Assembly (NCBI GenBank): GCA_963818695.1
Contig: CAWFTG010000003.1
Location: forward strand, 372,001 to 436,000
Direction of reading: 5' to 3'
DNA from: AP-15 sp963818695
GTDB lineage: Bacteria; Pseudomonadota; Alphaproteobacteria; ATCC43930; CGMCC-115725
Length of the DNA stretch: 64,000 nt
The stretch's first letter is position 1. Each line of letters begins with the position of its first letter. Positions 56,360 to 64,000 of this stretch are shown piece after piece. The notes beneath the pieces are model-generated. The model was not told where the DNA came from and did not search any database. It saw only the letters and a program-made list of their open reading frames with translations. The translations under genes were made by a program, and so were the position numbers.

Positions 56360-57263
56360 CTAGACCGGGGCGTCGTCGTTCGACGGCTTCAGGAACTTGT
56401 AGACCGACGGAGAAATCTTCGCGGCCGAGCCCGTGCGATGACGCGAGCCGGTAGAGCTGATGCGCCGCCGGCGCGACGGCGACCGGCACCCGCTTCTCGC
56501 GCGCGGCGCTGATGGCGAGGCCGAGATCTTTCGCCATCAGGTCGGTCATGAAGCCCGGCGCGTATTGCCGGCTCGATGCGGCGCTGTCGACGATGCCGGG
56601 GACCGGATGCATGTGTTCCATGACCCAGGTGGCGCCCGAGGATTTGGCGATCACATTGGTCAATATCTGCGGATCGACGCCGAACGCCTCGCCGATGCGG
56701 AACGCCTCGGCGACCGCGATCAGGGCCGAGCCCGAGATCAAATTGTTGCACAGCTTGGCGACCTCGCCGGACCCGACCGCGCCGACGTGGATGATGTTGC
56801 CGCCCATTGCCGCGAGAGCCGGCCGCGCCTCTTCGAGATCGCCGGCATCGCCGCCGACCATGATTGCCAATGTGCCCGCCGTGGCGCCGCCCACCCCGCC
56901 CGAAACCGGCGCATCGAGGAACCTCAGGCCACGTTCCTTGAGGCGCGCCGCCACCCGCTGCGAGGTGCCGGGATCGATCGTCGACATGTCGACGCAGAGC
57001 CGCCCGGCGGGGGCGCTCTCGATGATCCCGCCCTCGCCGAGATAGGCGGCCTCGACATTGGCCGAGGACGGCAGCATCGTAATCACAAGCTCGCAATTCG
57101 CCGCCGCTTCACCCGCCGACCCTGCCCGCCCCGCACCGAGCCTTACCGCAGCGTCGAGCGCGCCCGGCACGACATCGAAGGCGACGACCTCGAAGCCCTT
57201 CTTGACGAGGTTGGCCAGCATCGGCTGCCCCATCGTCCCGGTCCCGATGAATCCGACCTTCAT
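56360..57263 (-). CDS. 3-hydroxyisobutyrate dehydrogenase-like beta-hydroxyacid dehydrogenase (frame break at the 3' end)
   Basis: About 300 residues. NAD site MKVGFIGTGTMGQPMLANLV, substrate site DAPVSGGVGGATAGTLAIMV and catalytic Lys in GSGEVAKLCNNLI. Near 56410 a one-base shift gives the expected end (VYKFLKPSNDDAPV, TAG at 56360); the unshifted frame runs on without homology to 56034. Oxidises a beta-hydroxy acid with NAD(P). Preceded after 13 bases by an SDR gene. Confidence 0.88.
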
Positions 57264-57276
57264 CGCTTTACCCTCC

Positions 57277-58032
57277 TCAAATCACCAGATATCCGCCATC
57301 GACGGTCACCGTACTGCCGGTCACCCAGCGGGATTCGTCGGAGGCGAGAAAGAGGATAGCCCCGACGATATCCTCGGGCTCTCCCAAACGGCCGAGCGGG
57401 ATCTGCGCGATCGTGGCGCGCCGCCTTTCGGGGTCGGCGTAGCTGGCGCGGGTGAGGCCGGTCAAAGTCGGGCCCGGAGCGATCGCATTGACGCGGATGC
57501 CGTGCGGCGCCAGTTCGAGCGCCATCGCATGGGTCAGCGACCGGCCGCCGCCTTTCGAGGCGACATAGGCGGCGCGCTCGGGGCGGGCGACCTCGGCGAG
57601 CTGCGAGGTGACATTGATGATGCTCCCGCCATCGCCCTGCCGGACCATCTGCCGGGCCGCCGCCTGCCCCAAATGGAACATCCCGGTCAGGTTGACCGCG
57701 ATGATGCGGTCCCAAGTCGCGGGATCGAGGTCGAGAAAAGCGGCCGTCTGACTGATGCCGACGCAGTCGAGCAGCACGTCGAGCCTGCCGAATTCGCGCA
57801 CCGTCGCCGCAACCGCAGCATCGACCGCCGAGCGGTCGCGCACATCGAGGCCCAGCGCCGCAGCACGGCCGCCGGCGGTGCGGATTTTGACGGCGGCCGC
57901 CTCGGCCGCGGCGGCATCGAGATCGGCGCAGACCACCGCTGCGCCTTCACGCCCGAGACCGAGCGCGCCCGCCCCGCCGATCCCGCCGCCCGCACCCGCG
58001 ACGAGCGCTACCTTTCCCTCGACCCGCCCCAT
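57277..58032 (-). CDS. Short-chain dehydrogenase/reductase (SDR)
   Basis: 251 residues. Cofactor motif VAGAGGGIGGAGALGLGREG, NAG-equivalent DCVGISQTAAF, catalytic Ser (NVTSQLAEV), Tyr and Lys in YVASKGGG. The usual YxxxK appears as YVASK, intact. A classical SDR of the FabG-like type, cotranscribed with the beta-hydroxyacid dehydrogenase. Substrate unknown. Confidence 0.9.
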   Translation of the reverse strand: MGRVEGKVALVAGAGGGIGGAGALGLGREGAAVVCADLDAAAAEAAAVKIRTAGGRAAALGLDVRDRSAVDAAVAATVREFGRLDVLLDCVGISQTAAFLDLDPATWDRIIAVNLTGMFHLGQAAARQMVRQGDGGSIINVTSQLAEVARPERAAYVASKGGGRSLTHAMALELAPHGIRVNAIAPGPTLTGLTRASYADPERRRATIAQIPLGRLGEPEDIVGAILFLASDESRWVTGSTVTVDGGYLVI

Positions 58033-58173
58033 GCCACCCCTCCCGATGTTCTATTGGCGACTATAGAGGAAACTCCGAACGGCGCGCTATTAAACAATAA
58101 TGATATGTGTTTGGCGCCAGATTTGACTCCCGCTCAGATGTAATTATCTCTGATTAATCGCGCGGAGGATCTG

Positions 58174-59124
58174 ATGACGCATATCCATGTGATCCACGAG
58201 AACGCAGCTTGGCTCGAACCACTGGCGGCTGCATTGGATCGGGAGGGGCTTCCCTGGCGCAATTGGTTCCTCGACCGCGGCGTTTTCGATTTGTCGCGGC
58301 CGCCGCCCGCGGGCGTCTTCTACAACCGGATGAGCGCCTCGTCGCACACGCGCGACCATCGCTACGCCGCCGAGCTGACCGCCGCGGTGCTGGCCTGGCT
58401 CGAACGGCATGGCCGCCGCGTCGTCAACGGCAGCCGCGCGCTCGACCTCGAGATCAGCAAGGCGCGCCAATACGCCGCCCTCGAAGCCGCCGGCATCCGC
58501 ACGCCGGATACTGTCGTTGTCGCCGGCAAGGAGCTGCTCGTCGAAGCCGCTCGCCAACGGTTCGGCGGCGGCCCGTTCATTTTGAAGCCGAACCGCGGCG
58601 GAAAAGGCCTCGGCGTGCGCCTGTTTCACTCGCCTGGCGCACTCGCCGACTACCTCGACAGCCCGGATTACGAGCCGCCGGTCGACGGGTTGCATCTTTT
58701 GCAGCAATACGTCCGCGCCCCGGCGCCGCTCATCACTCGCGCCGAGTTCATCGGCGGCCAATTCATGTATGCGGTCGAGGTGGACACCAGCGAGGGCTTC
58801 GAGCTGTGTCCCGCCGATGCCTGTGCTGTCGGCGACGCGTTCTGCCCCGCCGGCGACGAACCCCGTGCCAAGTTCACGATCATCGATGACATCGACCCGG
58901 CTCTGAAACAGCGCTACCAAGCATTTCTCGCCGCCAATTCCATCGATATCGCCGGGATCGAGTTCATCAGCGATGGCGACGGCCCGTTCTACACTTACGA
59001 CGTCAACACCAACACGAACTACAACCCGGACGCCGAGGCCCGCGCCGGCCGCTCCGGCATGGCGGAACTCGCCCGCTACCTCGGCGGCGAACTCGAACTT
59101 TGTTCTCCTTGCGGGTGGGCGTGA
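58174..59124 (+). CDS. ATP-grasp ligase, RimK-like
   Basis: 316 residues, GGAGG upstream of the ATG at 58174. ATP-grasp features: FILKPNRGGKGLGVRLFHSP (ATP-binding Lys and glycine-rich loop), HLLQQYVRAP, and Mg-binding residues in FYTYDVNTNTNYN near the C-terminus. Joins a carboxylate to an amine using ATP, as in RimK or cofactor-modifying glutamate ligases. No obvious partner gene, so the acceptor is unknown. Confidence 0.82.
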   Translation: MTHIHVIHENAAWLEPLAAALDREGLPWRNWFLDRGVFDLSRPPPAGVFYNRMSASSHTRDHRYAAELTAAVLAWLERHGRRVVNGSRALDLEISKARQYAALEAAGIRTPDTVVVAGKELLVEAARQRFGGGPFILKPNRGGKGLGVRLFHSPGALADYLDSPDYEPPVDGLHLLQQYVRAPAPLITRAEFIGGQFMYAVEVDTSEGFELCPADACAVGDAFCPAGDEPRAKFTIIDDIDPALKQRYQAFLAANSIDIAGIEFISDGDGPFYTYDVNTNTNYNPDAEARAGRSGMAELARYLGGELELCSPCGWA

Positions 59125-59152
59125 CGGACAGCGCCGCGCCCCAGCCGTGCCC

Positions 59153-59461
59153 CTACCCGGGCTGCAGCACGTGGATCGTGCGGCTGGCGATCATGTCCCG
59201 CGTCTTGGCGGCATAGGCGGCCATATGCGGCGAGGCGGCGTGCGCCTTCAGCGCGTCGGGGCTCTCCCATTTCTCGATCACGACAAAGGTGTCGGGACCG
59301 AATTTGGCCTGGAAGCTGCCGATGCCCTCGGCGTCGATCGCCGGCCCGTATTCGATGCAGCCCTTCTCGGCGTGGACCGCCGGCATGTTGGCGTGGAATT
59401 CCTTGAGGATCGCGTCGCGCATGCCGGATTTGGCGGTGATGATGGCAACCACGTGGATCAT
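59153..59461 (-). CDS. Antibiotic biosynthesis monooxygenase (ABM) family protein
   Basis: 102 residues. MIHVVAIITAKSGMRDAILK, then GCIEYGPAI and FVVIEKWESPDALKAHAASP: the ABM fold (YgiN-like). Small cofactor-free oxygenases or quinone-handling proteins. Followed upstream by two related small proteins on the same strand. Confidence 0.88.
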   Translation of the reverse strand: MIHVVAIITAKSGMRDAILKEFHANMPAVHAEKGCIEYGPAIDAEGIGSFQAKFGPDTFVVIEKWESPDALKAHAASPHMAAYAAKTRDMIASRTIHVLQPG

Positions 59462-59473
59462 GTCTCTCTCCCC

Positions 59474-59782
59474 TCAGGCGATGCGTTCGAAGACGCTGTG
59501 ATGGCGGCTGGTCGTCAATGGGCGGATCTTGGTCGCCCAATCACCGTAGCTGCCGGCCTTCTCCCAGGCCGCGCTCTTCAGCACATCGGGCGAGTCGAGC
59601 TCGTAGATCGTCAAGTATCGCTGCATGCCCGGCACCGTCGAGTGTTCGAGCCGATAGCGCGCCGCCGAGCGAACCCCCGGCACCTTCGACAGCATCGGGA
59701 AATGCTCGGTGTCGTAGACGCGGTTGAACTCGGCCTCGTGCTCCGCCGGAATGTCCAGCTGCACGACAAAGATGTGGGCCAT
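59474..59782 (-). CDS. EthD-like small alpha+beta barrel protein, copy 1
   Basis: 102 residues from the ATG at 59782. AHIFVVQLDIPAEHEAEFNR, YDTEHFPMLSKVPGVRSAAR and RYLEHSTVPGMQRYLTIYEL-like segments show a dimeric alpha+beta barrel of the EthD/DUF4286 type. About 60% identical by eye to the neighbour at 59785-60093, from which it is separated by two bases. Unknown function. Confidence 0.72.
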   Translation of the reverse strand: MAHIFVVQLDIPAEHEAEFNRVYDTEHFPMLSKVPGVRSAARYRLEHSTVPGMQRYLTIYELDSPDVLKSAAWEKAGSYGDWATKIRPLTTSRHHSVFERIA

Positions 59783-59784
59783 GG

Positions 59785-60093
59785 TCAGGCGATCCGCCGG
59801 AAGATGCTGTGTTGGCGGTTTGTCGTGTGTGGCCGGATCTTGGGCTTCCACTCCCCGAGATCGGAGGCTTCCTGCCAAGCCGGGCTGTTGATCACTTCGG
59901 CCGAGTCGGTCTCGTAGATCGCCAGGTAGCGCGGCATGCTCGGGACCGTCGAATGTTCGAGCCGATAGCGTGCGCAGGACCGGACGCCGGGGACTTTGAG
60001 GATGGTCGGAACGTGGTCCTCGTCGTAGATGCGATTGAACTCGGCCTCGAGGTGCTGCGGAATGTCCATCTGCACGACATAGACATACGACAT
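59785..60093 (-). CDS. EthD-like small alpha+beta barrel protein, copy 2
   Basis: 102 residues: MSYVYVVQMDIPQHLEAEFN, YDEDHVPTILKVPGVRSCAR, YLAIYETDSAEVINSPAW. A tandem paralogue of the preceding entry with the same length and ending (HSIFRRIA versus HSVFERIA). First gene of a three-gene unit with the ABM protein. Role unknown; such proteins often bind hydrophobic metabolites. Confidence 0.72.
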   Translation of the reverse strand: MSYVYVVQMDIPQHLEAEFNRIYDEDHVPTILKVPGVRSCARYRLEHSTVPSMPRYLAIYETDSAEVINSPAWQEASDLGEWKPKIRPHTTNRQHSIFRRIA

Positions 60094-60197
60094 GGGCTGC
60101 CCCCTTCCCTCTGTAGGATCGATGACCGGCAGATTAGGCGAAACCGAGGACGATCACGATAGGGTTTGGTGTCCGGGAGGGAGAGGTGTGGGGTCGG

Positions 60198-61011
60198 CTA
60201 TATCGATGCCTCGACAGCGGCGGATCGCTCGGCGCTCAGCCAATCGTACCACGCACCGACGCCATCCCCTGTGATGGCGGACAGCACGAAGCTCCTGATC
60301 GACCGGTTGACCGCCCGCGCGTTGCCGAGACAGCGTTCGATGCTGAAATCGACATGGGGCAGCAGGTCCGATTTGGTGATGATCACGACCTCGGCGGCCC
60401 GGAACATGTGCGGGTATTTCAGCGGCTTGTCATCGCCTTCGGTGACCGAGAGCATGACGACTTTGGCGCGCTCGCCGAGATCGAACAGCGCCGGGCATAC
60501 GAGATTGCCGACATTCTCGATCATCACGACCGATTCTCGCGGTGGTTTCAGTGCCGCCAGACCGCGCCGCAGCATATCGGCGTCAAGGTGGCACCCCGTC
60601 CCGGTATTGATCTGGACTGCATTGCATCCGGCGGCGCGGATGCGGGCGGCGTCGGTCTCGGTTGCCTGATCGCCTTCGATGACCCCGATCGCGAGCGCGC
60701 TGCCGAGGTCGCGGATCGTCCGCTCGAGCAAGGTCGTCTTGCCGGCGCCCGGAGAGCTCATCAGGTTCAGGGCGAGGATCCCGCGCCCGGCGAACCAGCC
60801 GCGATTGCGCTCGGCGAGCAGATTATTCTTGGCAAGGATCTGCTGCTCCAAGGTCACGACAGTGCCGTGGCTGTGATCATGACCGTGGTCATGATGATGG
60901 TGGCCATGATCGTGATCGTGACTGTGATGATCGTGGCCGTGGTCGTGCGAGTGGCCCGGATCGATCACCGTTTCCTCGGATGCTACCGGAGCAGCCGCAG
61001 GTCGTGCACAT
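60198..61011 (-). CDS. hypB: Hydrogenase nickel incorporation GTPase HypB (frame break near the start)
   Basis: The true start is the ATG at 61011 (MCTTCGCSGS, the N-terminal CxxCGC nickel site). Near 60980 the frame breaks, and the main frame carries on from EETVIDPGHSHDHGHDHHSH, a His-rich nickel-storage stretch. GTPase motifs: LMSSPGAGKTTLLERT (P-loop), GDQATETDA, IENVGNLVCPALFDLG with the metal Cys, and TKSDLL. Delivers nickel to the hydrogenase large subunit with HypA. The start overlaps the hypA stop (TGATG). Confidence 0.95.
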
Positions 61012-61340
61012 CACGCCATCTCCATTTGCTTGATCCGCAGCTCGTCCCCGGCGATGCAGTCGAGACCAATGGCGCCGCAAACGCACATATCGAAAAGCGA
61101 CGTTATTTCTTGCTCCCGTCCACACTCCGGGCACCGCCCTCGCCCCGAGGGCTCGATGATCTCGAGGACAGCGCCTTCGAGCACAGTTCCCTCGGTGCAG
61201 ATATCGAAGCAAAATCGGAGGGCATCCGGCATCACCCCCGAGAGCCGGCCGATGATTAGGGTCAGCTTGTGAACCCGCGCATTGCCGGCCCGTTCTCCGA
61301 CCATCTCTACGATGCTCTGCGCGATGCTGAGCTCGTGCAC
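61011..61340 (-). CDS. hypA: Hydrogenase maturation nickel metallochaperone HypA
   Basis: 109 residues. MHELSIAQSIVEMVG contains the N-terminal nickel ligand His2. The zinc site has CPEC and then DMCVCGAIG, so the second pair is spaced C-x-C here. Passes nickel to HypB and the hydrogenase. It precedes hypB, overlapping by one base, and follows hypE with a ten-base gap. Confidence 0.94.
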   Translation of the reverse strand: MHELSIAQSIVEMVGERAGNARVHKLTLIIGRLSGVMPDALRFCFDICTEGTVLEGAVLEIIEPSGRGRCPECGREQEITSLFDMCVCGAIGLDCIAGDELRIKQMEMA

Positions 61341-61349
61341 GCCTCGCCC

Positions 61350-62403
61350 TCAACAGATCCGCGGCAGCTGCTCGCCGACCAGCATGTCGAGAATGCGCGA
61401 GCCGCCAAACAGGGTGGTCAGCAACACCGTTTCCTCCGGCGTCTCCGCGACCTCGCCGATGATTGCGGCTTGCCGCCCGGCGGGATGCGATCGCAGCGCC
61501 GCGAGCGCGCGATCGGCATCCCAGCCGGGCACGATCGCGACGAGTTTGCCTTCGTTCGCAATGTAGAGCGGGTCGAGACCGAGCAGCTCACAGACACCCC
61601 GGACTTCGTCGCGGATCGGCAGATCGGTCTCGCGGATCCGCAAGCACAGCCGTGAAGCAGCGGCAAATTCGTTGAGCACGGTTGCCACCCCGCCGCGGGT
61701 GGCATCGCGCAGGCAGTGCACCTCGGGACAAGCATGCCAACAAAGCCGCAACGAGCCCGTTCAGCGGCTGACAATCGCTGGCGATCTTGGCGGCGAGGCC
61801 GAGATCCGCTCGCTCCTGCAGAATGGCGACCCCGTGGTCGCCGATCGTGCCGTTGACGAGGATCGCGTCACCCGGCCGCGCGCGATCGGCGGCGATCGAC
61901 ACGCCTGCGGGGATGACGCCGATACCTGCGGTATTGACGAACAATTTGTCGGCCGCGCCGCGCGGCACGACCTTGGTGTCGCCGGTGACTATTTTCACGC
62001 CGGCCTCTGCGGCGGTGTCCTGCATCGAGCGGGCGACGCGGCGCAGCAGCGCGATATCGAGCCCCTCCTCGGCAATGATCGCGCAGCTCAGGAAAAGCGG
62101 CCGGGCGCCCCCGACGGCGAGGTCGTTGACCGTGCCGGCCACCGCCAGCCGCCCGATATCGCCGCCGGCAAAAAACAGCGGGTCGACGACGTAGGAATCG
62201 GTCGTAAAGGCGAGCCGGTCGCCCTGCGCGACCAGCTCGGCGAGCGGCAGTCGCGCCTGATCTTCGAGCGGGTCGAAGGCGGCGTTGTCGAATGTCGCGA
62301 CGAACACATCTTCGATCAGGTCGTGCATCGCCTTGCCGCCGCTGCCGTGCGCCAAGGTGATGCGCGTGTCGCGCACCTTGCGGGCGGCGCGGCGGACGGT
62401 CAT
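61350..62403 (-). CDS. hypE: Hydrogenase maturation protein HypE (frame break)
   Basis: About 350 residues. ITLAHGSGGKAMHDLIEDVF and FTTDSYVVDPLFFAGGDIGR form the ATP-binding half. Near 61738 the frame breaks; the second half continues VHCLRDATRGGVATVLNEFA and ends GEQLPRIC, with the C-terminal Cys that carries the thiocarboxamide/cyanate made with HypF. HypE forms the CN ligand of the active-site iron. Its start overlaps the hypD stop by four bases. Confidence 0.95.
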
Positions 62404-63554
62404 TCGGCCGCCTCGGGATGTGCGGCGCGGCGCCGTTCGGCCACTCGCGCGCCGCCGTAATTGTAATAGGCGGCGCAGGCTCCTTCGCTCGACACCATCA
62501 GCGCGCCGAGCGGCGTCTCGGGTGTGCAGGCGCCGCCAAACACCTTGCACTGCCACGGCTTGATCACGCCCTTCAGAACCTCGCCGCACTGGCAGGCCTT
62601 GGGGTCGGCGATCTTCAGCCCGGGCAACGAGAATTTGCGTTCGGCGTCGTAGCGGGCATAGGCCCCGCGGACACGAACCCCGGAATGGTCGATCGATCCG
62701 AGACCCCGCCACTCGAAGAACTCGCGCAGCTCGAAGACGCGGCTGATCGCTGCCAGCCCGGGGCCGTTGCCCCGCTCGGGCACGATGCGCCGGTATTGGT
62801 TTTCGACGACACAGCGTTCCTCGGCGAGCTGACGCAGAACCATTGCGATCGACTGCAGTATGTCGAGCGGCTCGAACCCGGCGACGACGATCGGCTTGCT
62901 GTAATGCTCTGCAATGAAGCCGTAGGGCGCCGTGCCAATGACCATGCTGACATGCCCCGGCCCGAGAAAGCCGTCCAATGTCAGCTCGGGCGAGTCGAGG
63001 ATCGCCTTGATCGTCGCAATGATCGTGATGTGATTGCACAACAGTGAAAAATTCCGAATGCCCTCGCGCTCCGCCTGCAGCACTGTAAAGGCCGTGCTCG
63101 GCATCGTCGTCTCAAAGCCGAGGGCGAAAAAGACGACCTCCTTGTCCGGGTGGGCGCGCGCGATCTTCAAAGCGTCGAGCGGCGAATAGACGATGCGCAC
63201 ATCGGCGCCGTCCGCCTTCGCTTGCAACAGGCTTTTGCGCGAGCCGGGCACGCGGATCGCATCGCCGAAGGTCGCCAGGATCACGTTCGGGTGCTCGGCC
63301 AATGCGACGCAATCGTCGACCCGCCCCATCGGCAGCACGCAGACCGGACAACCCGGGCCATGCACCAGCTCGACTCGATCCGGCAACAGTCCTTCGAGCC
63401 CCCACTTGAAGATCGCATGCGTATGGCCGCCGCAGACTTCCATGATCTGCAATGGCCGGACGCGGCAGACCGGGATCTGCTCGACGAGCGCCCGGATTTC
63501 GCGGAGCAGCCGGTCAGCTTTTTTCGGATCGCGGAATTCGTCGACATACTTCAT
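62400..63554 (-). CDS. hypD: Hydrogenase maturation protein HypD
   Basis: 384 residues from the ATG at 63554. MEVCGGHTHAIFKWGLEGLL with the key Cys, HGPGCPVCVLP, and the C-terminal [4Fe-4S] Cys (DPKACQCGEVLKG, CKVFGGACTPETP). HypD with HypC is the scaffold on which the Fe(CN)2CO unit is built. It overlaps both hypE and the isomerase-like gene by four bases. hypC is not in the window and presumably lies upstream. Confidence 0.96.
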   Translation of the reverse strand: MKYVDEFRDPKKADRLLREIRALVEQIPVCRVRPLQIMEVCGGHTHAIFKWGLEGLLPDRVELVHGPGCPVCVLPMGRVDDCVALAEHPNVILATFGDAIRVPGSRKSLLQAKADGADVRIVYSPLDALKIARAHPDKEVVFFALGFETTMPSTAFTVLQAEREGIRNFSLLCNHITIIATIKAILDSPELTLDGFLGPGHVSMVIGTAPYGFIAEHYSKPIVVAGFEPLDILQSIAMVLRQLAEERCVVENQYRRIVPERGNGPGLAAISRVFELREFFEWRGLGSIDHSGVRVRGAYARYDAERKFSLPGLKIADPKACQCGEVLKGVIKPWQCKVFGGACTPETPLGALMVSSEGACAAYYNYGGARVAERRRAAHPEAAE

Positions 63555-64000
63555 GACTGCGCTCCGGCTTTCAGCGGGCCGCGGTCGTCGGCGAGCATCG
63601 TGTGAACCAGATCCCAGAGGATGTGGTAGAGGGTGACGTGTGTCTCCTGGATGCGGTGAATGCTGTCGGTCTCGACCACGAGGCAATGGTCGAGCAGACC
63701 CTCCCGGGCCATCTCGCCGCCGTCCATCCCGGTGATGCCGATCGTCGTCATCCCGAGTTCGCGGGCCTTAGTGAAGGCGGTGATCAGGTTGGCGGAATTG
63801 CCGCTCGTCGAGAACCCGATCAAGCCGTCGCCTCGCCCTGCCAATGAAATCAACTGGCGTAGGAAGACGTGGCCGAAGCCGACGTCATTGCCGACGGCGC
63901 TCATCATTGCGACATCGGCGGTCAGGTTGATCGCCGACAGAGCCGGGCGCCCCGCGGTGATCGGGTGGAGGAACTCGACCGTGAAATGAGCCGCATCGCA
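63551..64000 (-). CDS. SIS-domain phosphoheptose isomerase-like protein, partial (hydrogenase operon)
   Basis: 150 residues to the window edge; the N-terminus lies outside. DGLIGFSTSGNSANLITAFT is the SIS phosphosugar-binding loop, MMSAVGNDVGFGHVFLRQLI and HRIQETHVTLYHILWDLVHT match GmhA-type D-sedoheptulose 7-phosphate isomerases. Its stop overlaps the hypD start, so it is part of the hyp operon. Such a gene is not required for hydrogenase maturation in model systems; its presence here may mark a specific hydrogenase group. Confidence 0.88.
   Translation of the reverse strand, partial: CDAAHFTVEFLHPITAGRPALSAINLTADVAMMSAVGNDVGFGHVFLRQLISLAGRGDGLIGFSTSGNSANLITAFTKARELGMTTIGITGMDGGEMAREGLLDHCLVVETDSIHRIQETHVTLYHILWDLVHTMLADDRGPLKAGAQS

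Overview
The window is 64 kb of GC-rich bacterial DNA that reads as an alphaproteobacterial chromosome. The support is the accA-xerD and aroK-aroB neighbourhoods, the yidC-yidD-rnpA-rpmH set, an HpnL-like (hopanoid-associated) membrane protein, and soil-type oxidative and aromatic-degradation genes. The order cannot be fixed from sequence alone; a Rhodospirillales-like or Hyphomicrobiales-like soil organism is my inference.

Layout. 1-1.8 kb: end of a Rieske oxygenase, an oxaloacetate decarboxylase-type lyase, and two divergent gene fragments. 1.8-15.4 kb: mostly housekeeping (DUF2076, accA, xerD, a helical repeat protein, aroK, aroB, bolA, a HAD phosphatase, argB, engB, yidC, yidD). 16-20.6 kb: three ferritin-like diiron proteins, one lying inside the yidD/rnpA interval and two translationally coupled to an HpnL-like gene; rnpA and rpmH sit between them. 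20.6-25.4 kb: a nickel/cobalt permease, then a coupled TVP38 / FAD-disulfide oxidoreductase / histidine kinase operon. 25.4-32.2 kb: an accessory block of at least six full or partial copies of one class III adenylate cyclase gene, all on the minus strand, interrupted by two small toxin-antitoxin-like modules (vapBC; DUF4258-DUF2283). 32.3-40.1 kb: HAD, LysR, two MFS carriers, HisE-like, Na/Pi symporter, an RlmI-like methyltransferase and tRNA-Arg(ACG). 40.8-41.7 kb: a decayed IS256-type transposase. 42-48.7 kb: an operon for a molybdenum hydroxylase with a secreted protein of unknown family, a two-domain ABM membrane protein, and a nearby cupin. 49-60.1 kb: catabolic and redox genes (Ldh-type dehydrogenase, amidohydrolase, katG, MFS, HIBADH, SDR, ATP-grasp, small monooxygenase-like proteins). 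60.2-64 kb: hypB, hypA, hypE, hypD and a phosphoheptose-isomerase-like gene, the maturation genes of a [NiFe] hydrogenase whose structural genes lie outside the window. The nickel permease at 20.6 kb may supply that enzyme.

A caution for every reader: single-base frame breaks occur in about fifteen otherwise well-conserved genes (katG, hypB, hypE, a HIBADH, an MFS carrier, the FAD oxidoreductase, the histidine kinase and others). That density suggests uncorrected indel errors in the assembly more than real decay, although the cyclase block and the transposase also show genuine rearrangement. Where a gene is broken I give the whole span and the approximate break.
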